A stretch of 64,000 nt of DNA from Siniperca chuatsi (taxonomy: Eukaryota > Chordata > Actinopteri > Centrarchiformes > Sinipercidae), in the NCBI RefSeq assembly GCF_020085105.1, contig NC_058047.1, positions 3,229,001-3,293,000 of the forward strand, read 5' to 3'. Position 1 is the stretch's first letter. Every line of letters starts with the position of its first letter. A model generated the notes under the pieces. That model saw only the letters and a program-made list of their open reading frames with translations, did not search any database and was not told where the DNA came from. Shown here one piece after another: positions 38,419 to 48,500 of this stretch. The translations under genes were made by a program, and so were the position numbers.

Positions 38419-41034
38419 TAATAATAATTAATAATAATAAACTTTATTTATACAGCACTTTTCAAAACAAAGTTACAAGGTGCTTTACATGGTTGAACCA
38501 GGATTAAAACATTTCCGGAGGCAATGAGGCAAATAAAATCAGTTTATGTGAAATCAGTTCAATACTAAAATACATTTGCGTGTCATCTGCATAACAGTGG
38601 CAAGTTCACAGTTATGCAGCTTTAAAATGGTTTGTGAAATGTCACTGTCCTTGTGTAAAACTGTTTCCTTTTTTTCAATTTGAAACATAAGCTGAAAACA
38701 GCTGTATGGAGGAGTTATATACCCTTACCCACAAGAGAGGCAGTTATTATCCCAGCCAGGGTGAACCACAATCTTCTCCACACTTCTGATCTGCTCATAG
38801 CTCTCCTCTTTGGTGAGGTCGTACTCGCCCATCACCACACGGTATCTGCGAGATCTGACACACACACATACATAGAGAGACAGACACACACTTCAGATAA
38901 AACCTTCACCTCACATCGTGACATAAAACAAGCAGAGAATGAAAGTAAACTGTAACCCACCCGATGCAGTGGCCAGCAGTCATGACCCAGTTGGGAGCGA
39001 GCAGAGTGCCTCCACAGGTGTGACGGTACGTGGAGCCGCTGAGATACTGCAGAGAGATCTGTGAAACACAGAGCGAGATGGCTTTAGAGCCAGCAGCAAA
39101 GTCACACACCACTATAATAAGTGTATCTTATTTAATTAATAAGGTTGTTACTGTTCTTGAATGCTTTTGATTACTGTAATGATCCTGGTTCTTGTCTGAA
39201 AGGTAACTCTTTGGAGTTTGAATAAAAAAGTCAATATTAGTGACATCGTAGAAAAGGTTTCAGTCGTAGTCATCTGGAAACGTCTTGATTCTGAAAACAG
39301 TGTCCAGATGACTACGACTGAAACCTTTTCTACGATAGAACACTCCTGGACGAATGAGGGACTACACCGTCTTATTTTGAATATTAGTGACACCGAGCCA
39401 AATTTACAGAGCAACAAAAACATTTTTATTCTACTATTCTGTTTTGTATGCATTCCTGTTGTAAGCAACTGTTTTAATATTAGGGGTGAGAGATATGGAT
39501 GGATGATATAATCTTCTAATAATATCTTCTATCATGGTGTATATGTAGTTCTATTCATAGTGATATATATTGTGATATAGAACGTTTTCTGGAAATTTAA
39601 TAGAGAAACTGTTTATAGGTGAAATAACTAGATGGGACTGAATTAGGGATAAATGAGTGTACTTAATCACATGCCTGTGCCTTGTTTAATGTCTGTTATT
39701 CTCTTTTATTAATCACTCCATGAGTTGCTGTTATTTTATTTTTGTTATTTAATTGTAACTGTTAACAAGGTGTTCCTGGAAAATAATACATTACCATATT
39801 ACGTATATGCTAAACCCTGATTATTATCTACTCACCTGCCAGGGCCAGCTGTAGGGTCGAGCATCTTCCCCGTTCACAACACGGCTCACAGAGGGCTTAT
39901 AAGTGGGTGTGCCACACCCGTAAGCTGGGCCACAGAAAGAACTGGTTAGTTACAAAGGCTGATACCAAAAGCTGTAACCCTTACTGTAACCTCAGTACTC
40001 TGTATGTTTCTCTGTGATTTGGTCGCTTCTCCTTTGGAAACTTTAGGGGAAAAAACGAATTGTTATTTGTAGCAGTGGGTTGCATATTCAAAGGTATTGC
40101 AGTGGTCTGAAAGATGTCTAAAAGATATCTGCAAACCCAGCTTTGGCAGGACTCTGTGCAGACAGCAAACATCTGTAAGATCACAAAAACACTTTTAAAG
40201 ATACAACTCGCTGCTGGACAAAAGTCAAAAAAATAATTTAAAAACAATTAGATTTGCCCTCCCAATTTGCATTGGCTGAGGTCACAAATGTCACAGTTAC
40301 AAATGTCAGACGTGACCAGTTTGGAAAACAGTTCACTAAGATGCTGCGCTGTTGTGACTTTACGGCAAAATTATCCTTAAAGGATAAATCTTGAAGTATT
40401 CTATAATTTGTTATTGTCAAGAAATCCCATCAAAACCAACAATGTATTGGTCCTTTTAACAAGTATTTTGTGTGTATCCAAACCCTGATATATCTTCTTC
40501 CTCTGTGCCATAGAGCTCCATTGTTGTAAAAAAAAAAACTGTTGCATTGGGTGACATGTTCCTTCATCACCATGAACACACACACTGTAGTTTATTCTGA
40601 CTCAGTCCCACACACACCGTCCTGCTGCCCCGATACTCACTAGAGCACCAAATATGGATTAATCCGCCGCTGAGTAAAGTTTGGTAAAACTACAGTGAGC
40701 AGCTGTTTTAGGAAATTACTTAGCCTTTTTAAAAAAAAATAAAATTATATATTTGTGAGCTGTTTTTTAACATTTTTTGTCTTTCGTAAGAACCAGTGGC
40801 CTCAGGGCTGATAGGCAGGGCAGGGAAGTCAGAGAGTTTTTAAAGACAGAATAACACATTGTTGATGTTGGTGTTTTCATGGGATATGTGTAATAAGAAA
40901 AACGCAGAATAACTCCAGACTAATCCTTTAACTCTAACCCTGCAAGAGGATGCAGGAGAGATGCCCCTTTTTAAATCAGCTAGATGAGACTCACCGTAGG
41001 CAGCAAACAACAGGACAAGGGCCACTTTCATCAT
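35216..41034 (-). CDS. ela3l: pancreatic elastase 3-like serine protease (CELA3 type)
   Basis: Secreted S1-family digestive zymogen made in exocrine pancreas. Eight coding exons, all GT-AG and in one frame: 40995-41034, 39836-39924, 38961-39058, 38729-38854, 37948-38084, 36919-37061, 36662-36814, 35216-35233; 267 residues, against 270 in human CELA3. A signal peptide covers about residues 1-14. The activation site is SR|VVNG at 28/29. The catalytic triad is His73 (TAGHC), Asp120 (NDIAMIK) and Ser214 (GDSGG). The S1-pocket residue six before Ser214 is Ser208, so specificity is elastase-like, not tryptic. GDIRSGC and VTSFVS before GCN favour CELA3 over CELA2. A LINE tail sits in intron 4 and a perfect inverted repeat in intron 2. 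No defects are seen, so I expect a working gene. Confidence 0.93.
36095..36292 (+). mobile_element. Rex1/L2-like LINE 3' end
   Basis: Ends CCCCTCTGGGGATCAATAAAG followed by TTATC repeats, the same hairpin-plus-tail style as 15200-15252 but with a different tail unit. It lies within the last elastase intron, antisense to the gene. Confidence 0.7.
37195..37320 (+). repeat. interspersed repeat family R3, 3' part
   Basis: GGATCTTCTCATCTAACTCT through AAATGTCAAATTATTCCTTTAA matches the ends of the copies at 32670 and 62785. It lies in elastase intron 5, between the exons ending at 37948 and starting at 37061. Confidence 0.55.
38354..38515 (-). mobile_element. LINE 3' end whose simple-repeat tail is a (TAA)n microsatellite
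   Basis: On the minus strand, GCACCTTGTAACTTTGTTTTG and GTATAAATAAAGT are followed directly by about 85 bases of (TTA)n. The same phrase plus TTA tail occurs at 59080-59180. The microsatellite is therefore best read as the expanded tail of an inserted LINE. It lies in elastase intron 4. Confidence 0.65.
39245..39336. repeat. perfect 34-bp inverted repeat (hairpin)
   Basis: Arms 39245-39278 and 39303-39336 are exact reverse complements, separated by a 24-base loop. A 13-bp direct repeat AATATTAGTGACA lies at 39233-39245 and 39380-39392. It sits in elastase intron 2. It may be a foldback-type mobile element or a recently inverted duplication. It contains no open frame. Confidence 0.9.
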
Positions 41035-41071
41035 GATTCCTCAGAGTGGACTGTATGAGTGTGTCGTTTGG

Positions 41072-41079
41072 CTTATATA
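41072..41079 (-). promoter_or_regulatory. TATA box of the elastase gene
   Basis: TATATAAG on the minus strand, about 38 bases upstream of the start codon. This implies transcription starting some 10-20 bases before the ATG, normal for pancreatic zymogen genes. Confidence 0.8.
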
Positions 41080-41145
41080 CTCTCAAAATTGAACAGTAAT
41101 CAGACTTAAACACATACACAAACACACACAGTCCAGTCTTTGACC

Positions 41146-41182
41146 TGGGAATCTACCTTCCCTGCTCCATCTGTTTCACCTG
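41146..41182 (-). promoter_or_regulatory. possible PTF1-type pancreatic enhancer
   Basis: E-boxes CACCTG (41177-41182) and CATCTG (41168-41173, plus strand) lie near TGGGAAT (41146-41152), about 70-110 bases upstream of the TATA box. PTF1 binds an E-box plus a TTTCCCA-type box one or two helix turns apart. Spacing here is only approximately right, so this is inference. Confidence 0.4.
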
Positions 41183-42099
41183 TCCTTACATAACCCCTCC
41201 AGAGCCAGGACAAATCAGCACATGTAAAAAAACATTTGACTCACTTTTGGGGGTAATTTATACTTAAGTATACTACAAGGTGGTGGGAGTGTAAAATAAC
41301 TATCCTACTGTGATCAATGTTACTATAATTTAATGGAGCATTTGGTGCTGGACCTGAAGAAAAGCGGAGAAAAAGAATCCACAATGCAGAACTTTTTTTT
41401 AGCATTTTAATTATGTATTGTCTTATATCCTATGTGTTTTTATTGAGATGTGTGTGTGTGTGTGTGTGGGGGGGGTGACACACACACAAGTGAACAGTCA
41501 CAATAATACTTAATTAGTATTAGTTACATCATAGCAAACCAACCTTTAAATGAACTGTGATGAAGTAAAGGCTTAATAAAAATGGTTAGCGCTAATTAAT
41601 TAATTAGTTCTTCATTAGTTTAACTCATGTGTCGTCCACAGTCGACAGACAGAGAAACCTTTACAGAAACTACGAAAATTTCCTGCAATTGAGCCATTTT
41701 CACTTTTTCCCCAGTCTATTAAAAGCCCTTTTCCACTGCAAGACGAGTTCCTGGAACTAAATTTCAGCAGCCTGTTGCACGAGCTAAACATAAGTTTGAT
41801 CGTAAATTCGAGTGTGAAGACAACAATGACTGCTACATTGTAACTAGTTTTGTCACACTTAAATCCAGTGTGCTTCCCACTGAAAAGCTTAGGGAAGAGG
41901 CTGCACACTGCACTTTATTGGAGGTGGTGGAGTTAACATTCGTGTCGACAATAAGACACACAAGGGTGAGATTTATGCAGTAGGTTTCAGTTTTCCAAGA
42001 GGAGAGGCTTCATAATGAGGACCAGTGGTTAGTGTGGCAAGGCCTGCATCCTGTCACAGTAACTTCTCCACCTCCGATGAAGAGCCGGCTCTATCTAGA
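41183..42099. other. intergenic DNA between elastase and aminotransferase copy A
   Basis: Contains (TG)n at 41451-41488. No gene seen. Confidence 0.5.
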
Positions 42100-42277
42100 G
42101 CCAGTGTTTGGTTTGTCCATTCTGGGCTACTGTAGAAACATGGCAATGCAACATGGTGGCCTTGATGGAGGGGGCCCCGTAGTTATAAATGGCATATTTT
42201 AAGGTAATGAAAACACAATGATTCTTATTTTCAGGTGCCAATAGATCCACCTAAATGTTACACACTGGTCCTTTAAG
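42100..42277 (+). repeat. interspersed repeat family R4, copy 1
   Basis: TTCTGGGCTACTGTAGAAAC, then GCAACATGG, AAGGTAATGAAAACAC and ACTGGTCCTTTAA, shared in the same order and orientation with 45400-45620. It lies downstream of the copy A stop codon and may fall in its 3' untranslated region. Confidence 0.7.
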
Positions 42278-42557
42278 AAAAGGATCTGAATATTTCTAGT
42301 TCTGAATGTTAAAGTGAGCAATTAAATACATTGCACTGCAGCTACTTATTTGCAATGTCTGATGTAATATATGTCTGTAGTATTTGTTTTGTTGTTTTCA
42401 TCTTCAATTTCACAAGTTATTATACAGTCTTAAAATTTGTTTTTGTATGGCTACATTATGTTGTCAAGGATTGAATTAGTTCTTATTAAAGGAATTGAAG
42501 TGGGAAGTAACCATGCTTTTGTATTTTTCCCAAACGTCTGTGTCCTTGACATTTCTG

Positions 42558-45500
42558 TCAGGGAAATCTGTCCAGCAGGCGCAGGTGGAAAGAATGCAGG
42601 CGTGCCAAGACCTCCTCCAGGGTGGCAGGAGGAGCCAAAACACACAGCCTGTGAGGGAAACGCAACACATAAAACACAGCATTTACATATACACATGGAC
42701 ACACCTGTGCTTAAAGCAGGAATAACTGTACTCTTGTGTGAATTAAACAGTTCAAGTTATTACACAGTAAACAGTTCAGTTATTACACTTTGAATAGTCC
42801 TCAGGCAGGAGCACATCCTGTATCACCTACATTCCCTCAGGGGACGACTCATTGCACTCTTACACGTTGCTGAATTAGATAATAATTATGATAATATCTT
42901 TATGTGTACAGCAGCTATAGGTCATAACCTCACCAAGATAAATAGCAATAAAATAGATGTAAAATTTGATATAATTTAATTTAGAAAGAACAAATGCAAC
43001 AAAGGCTCTTAAAGGCCCTTCAGTTATTATGAATTATTAGACCATAGACCTTTCCAACACTTTTCAGGATCCAGGTACCCCAATTGTCCTTAAATTCCAA
43101 CATGTCCTCACTTTCCTAAAGTGACCTTGTTTTTCCAAAATATCATCACTTTTAAAAAGCATCCTCACATTCCCAAAATGTCCTCTCCTTTCCAAAAGTC
43201 TTCTCTGGTACCAAAATTGTCCTGATTTTCCCCAAATGTCCTCACGTTCCAAATAATCCTGATTTTCCCAAAGCCTTTCATGAAGTGACCTCATTCCAAA
43301 ATGTCTTCACTGTCACTGTCCTCTCTTAACAAAAGAAAAAGTGTCTTCACTTCCCAAAAACGTCCTCACTGTGAAGGTCTAAAGCCCAGATACCACACAC
43401 TCACACAGCTGTTTTTCTTACCGGATGTGGTAGTTTTGATCTTTTTGTCCGTTCTCACAGCCCGCTCCCAAACACAAACCTTCCTCTTCCAGTAACCTCT
43501 GACAGTAAAGCACATCTGCCTCCACTCCTAACATCTGAAATTAATAACAGCAATTTGTATCAACTAAGAACCTCTAAAATTACAGCTTTTCAATGCATGA
43601 TATGAGATTTTATGCAAAACTGTAATTAATATTAAATTATGTTTCTTATCAACAGTGATACCTGTGACATCTGAAATAAAAACTGAAGAAAGCCGCAATC
43701 ATTTTGCTTACATTACAGGGTTAATTGACATGTTTTAACTTTGGGATGATGATCATTTTGTGCCATAATTAAGTACATATGCTTGTTTGACTTCTGTTGA
43801 CAAATATTACTGATGTAAACAAAGTTTTTGTAACTTCAGAAAACATTAAAGATACAATCATTATTTTGCTGACCTTATAAATGACGCATATATTCATATT
43901 TAAATAGAGTTTGACTTATACTTTGACAAATAATTCACATTTTGTGTCTTAACTGGTCATAACAGAAAATATTTGCTTTTGGTTTACAAACATTTTTGAT
44001 GTGAACAAATCCATTGCAGCATCAGATAATATTAATAACTTGAATTAAAAGTACTACAGCCATAAACTGTAGTAAAACCTGAGGACTTAAGGTCCAGCGG
44101 AGATGGTTTCTGCACAATTTTCTGACCTTGGCCTCCTCTATCATCTGAGGTGGTAAATGCAGACAGGGATAAAGAAAGACTCCCGCCATCGCTGGCTGGC
44201 AGTTCATCCCTGGTAGATCATTCAGGAACTCACAAGCACGCTGAGCATTCTGGGACAGAGTTGTCAGAGTGTGAAGAATCTCCTTCGATTGAGAAAAAAG
44301 GACAAACACTGGTTACCAGTTGTAAAAGCATACAAGCTAGGCCTGAACAGCCCCTTAAAAACTCCATCGACAGAAACTTAAAGCTGCACTGATGAATATT
44401 TTTACATTAACTGAAAAAATGACTGTGTAATGTGAAAGGAGTCACTGGTAGTGACGGAGCAACAAGGAATGATCACCCTGCTCTGCAGTTCCCCACAGCT
44501 ATATGGAGCATTTTAGCATCCTTCAGCTCATTGATTTAGTTTTTCGTCCTGCAACTTCACTCTAATGTTACACAGCTTTAATGATTGGCTGAAGAATAGC
44601 AAGGTTACTGATGATATTGCATTCTGACAAATAGAAACAAACAAAATTGGTTTTACCATTACAGCTATGAATATACAATGAAACAAATAAAACTATGGAA
44701 TCAAAAAAGTGTCAAACCTTTTGAGCTTGTAAAATGGGTTCATAAACTGTTTCACAGCCTATAGTGGTGTACATCATCTTTTATAAGCATGTGAAGAAAA
44801 TTGCATGATTAAATTTGAGGATGTGAACATGAAAATACAATGGATTTAAAATATTTGCAAATATCTGCAAATGCTGCACTATTTTCTGAATTAGTTTAAT
44901 CAATTAGTTAATAATATAAATTAATCTGGATCTTGTATCAGCATACACACAGTGATAGACATTGATTGAATTAGTATGCCAGATTTTTTGTTTAATGTCA
45001 TGCTAATCCAAACTAAAAACAAATCAGTCTAAATAATAAATTAATAATAAATAACCAGTTTTTGAAATATCCTGCTGACTAATTAACAGACTGTATTTGC
45101 CAGTAATCGTTTTTGATGAAAAGTTGAGTTTCCCCTTACCTGTGTGTATGTTTTATAGGAAGGATGTCCAGGTGAGGGTGGATTGACCATGACCTCCAGA
45201 GCGAGCTGTGGCAAAACTGGAGGGCTGGAAGTGGCCTGCATATTTCTTAAATAATTATTGACTGCTGGGTCCATGTTAATTAGCTCCATATACCCTCCTC
45301 TCAGACCACACCTAAACACAGGGTGAGCACAGAGTACAACCTGAGAGAAAAGATACAGTTTGTCTTTTCTTAGGCTGCGTTCAGACTGAATTTAAAGAGA
45401 ATGTCCGTTCTGGGCTACTGTAGAAACATGGCGGTGCAACATGGCGGCCTCCTAGAAGGAGACCCGCTCCCTCTGTAGATAAAAATGGCTCTTTCTAAGG

Positions 45501-48500
45501 TAACGAAAACACGACGATTCTTATTTCCAGGTGATTATACACTAATGAAAACGTACTTATAAATACTATATTCCATTTCTGCCAATAGCTCCTGCTAAAT
45601 GTTACATACTGGACCTTTAAATGAGAAAAGTTTATCTACAGGAGAAAACATATTTGAAAGCAATACAGAATGCCTGAGAGCCTTACTGCATTATATTTCA
45701 TTATATTTTTTATATTTTGAATTGTCACCTGCCGCCTGAATTTTGTGTTTCCCTTCAGGTGTTCCCTCCAATGATGAAACGAAACCTACACCCTTGGGTG
45801 AACTGTCCCTTCAAAGAAACATCAGTGATACTCACTCTCCCATGTAGGCGTTGGATAAAGAGTTGAAGGAGATCAACTCCACTGTCTCTGAGTACTTTTT
45901 GTCCATCTCAAACAGGACTTTCTTATAGGAAATAAACTCTTTGTCCTGTCCATACACGCTGTCCTGGTACACCTAGAAGGTGCAAGAAGACGTGAAAAAA
46001 GGGAGCTTGTGTGAGACTGAAAACAGATGAGAACAAAAGTCTTTCAGGTGGCAGTTTCTTTGTGGAGCTTGTAATCACCTCTTCAGCCAGTATGACGAGG
46101 CCCTCAGTTGCAGCAAAACGAATCACTTCCTCTATTGTTTTCCTGTCTTGCACATGACCTAGAAGGACAAATAATAATGAGTATCAGAGATTATAGTGGG
46201 GAGATGAGTTTATGTAGCTACTGTAGGTTGTTTACCTGTGGGGTTTCCTGGGTTGCTGATGTAAATGGCTCTAGGTTTGCAGCGCCCTCTAGCAGTCTTT
46301 AAAGCTCGGTGCAGCTCGCCCAGGTCTACAGCCCAGCCTCGGTCCTCCATCAGCTGGTACGGCACCACTGTCACCCCGGACATATCTAGCAGTGTGGGCA
46401 AGGTGTCTGGACAGGGCATGGGGGTCAACACGCCTGTCTGAGTCTCCCCCTCCCCACTGGCCATCAGGTGCAAAACCATCTTAACACAATAAATAACAAT
46501 ACAATTAACAACATGAAAAAATGTATGCTTTTACTCTACATTAAAGTACATTTTCCAGTGAGTGTTCAACTTTTCTTTATCATTGCTGTGTCAGCTGCTG
46601 TTTGAACGGACTTGGCATCGTCATCCAGAACAGTTGTGACCTGGCAAGCCATGACAAGACGGTCACAATTTCTAAATAGCTGAGTATGAAGGTGAATATT
46701 TTAATGACTTATAACCTAACTTTTTACCTAATCTTTTCCTGGTCTGTCCTCCTCTAGCTCTGCCCAGGTGTGCTACACCTGATTGCTCAATGAGGTGCAC
46801 CTGGCCCGGGAATGAAGTGCTTAAAAGCTCCTGTGCCGGATTCAGAAGATTCTGGTGTGTGGACTTCTGGTCTTACTGCCTCTCAGCCTGGGATTTTTGT
46901 GCTGCTTCTGTGTTTTGACTTTTGATAGTCTTGATTTACTGTCTTGGTTGTTTATATGTCTTTATGTTAGTAAATCCCATGGATTTGGTTGTTGTAAAGG
47001 TGTCTTTCTGCGGTTGATTTGGTTCAGTGGTGGAGTGTTGTTCGCCCCATTGGGCTGCCGAAGGGTGGGGCGTAACAAATGGGGGCTCGTCCGGGCAAAA
47101 CGAATTACATTCCCATCACTCAACTGTACTAATTAGCAAATGTTAAACATGCTGACACACTAAACTAAGATGGTGAACATAGTAAACATCAGCATGTTAG
47201 CATTGTCATTGTGAGCCTGTTAGCATGCTGATGTTAGCGTTTAGCTCAAACCAACGATGTGCCTATAAGCCTCACAGAGCTGCTAGTATGACTGTAGTCT
47301 TGCTATATGATTCCTAAGCTGATTAATGGATGTTTATTTATAATGGACAACACAGATTCATGTTATGTCCCTAAATAATTCCCTTACATGCCATAAATCT
47401 ACTAATAATGCTCAAAAATAAAACGTTTTTCATCATACCGACAAAGTCTTCTGAGAACCGCTAGAGAAGATGATGTCTTCTGGGTGTGAACTCACTCCAC
47501 CATCTCGCCTCGTGATGAAGTCAGCAACACTTTTCTGGACATGTGGAGCACCACAGGAGCTTATAGAGTATGAACCTGTCATCGCCAAAGTGGTTAGAAC
47601 AGAGGTGCCAGTCAAAGGAATTCTATCTAAAATTATATTGGGCCAAATGTTTTCAAATCTGTACAAATTAATTAATATTGTTTATTCCCACCCACGCTCC
47701 CTCCAGAACAGGCCCCCAGAAGCTCCAGTGCCCTCTGCCTGGCATCCAGAGGAAGGCTATTTTCTTTGAGGAGCTCAGGGTACAAGCACACTGCCAAGAC
47801 CTGATTAGAAAAACAGGGAATGACAGCCACAGACACTCAGTTTGTAGTTGGGGGCAGGAAAGCAAGTACAGCAGGTAGACAAACACACATAGATAAAATA
47901 TAAAACACCAACCTGGCGAACAAATGAGGTGGGAGGCATCCCTGCCCTGTGGGGATCCCCTGAACTGACATCAATCACCTTCTGGAAGGGTTTCTGTGTT
48001 CCCTGAGAAAGAAAGACACAAGCTCAGGTTGGTTGTATTTTTCAACCCTGACAGTGTAGTTTCATCCTTCATTCTTTAATCTCTTTAACCCCCTAACAAC
48101 ATCCAGCTTCCCTCTTTTATTTCACCTTAAGTAGCTTTAAGGTTTTTATGTAAGATCCATTATTTCACTCTGTGTGACAGTATCACATATATGTTCTGTA
48201 TCAGCAGTGTTTATTTCCTCAACAAAAACTGACAAGAAAAAATTGTTGATGGCAATATGAGTAACAACAGATTTTACCCTGACGTGTCCAATAATTAAAG
48301 TAACCAGGGGACGAAAAGGTGACCCCTGACTGACACCAGGCGACAGGTGCCGGGAGCGGCCTCACTTTACTGTTAACTTCTTTTGTTCCTAATATTAACT
48401 AATGATTAACAGAGTGTACTTTTGTTTATTGTTTTTTTGTTTTAAGCTAATCAGTATATATACCCCTTAATTGAGTTGAAATTATGTGATTTATGCTTGT

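Noticed and set aside
43064-43294. Apparent repeat protein on the minus strand
   Set aside because: Translation of the intronic minisatellite, with frame changes between units.
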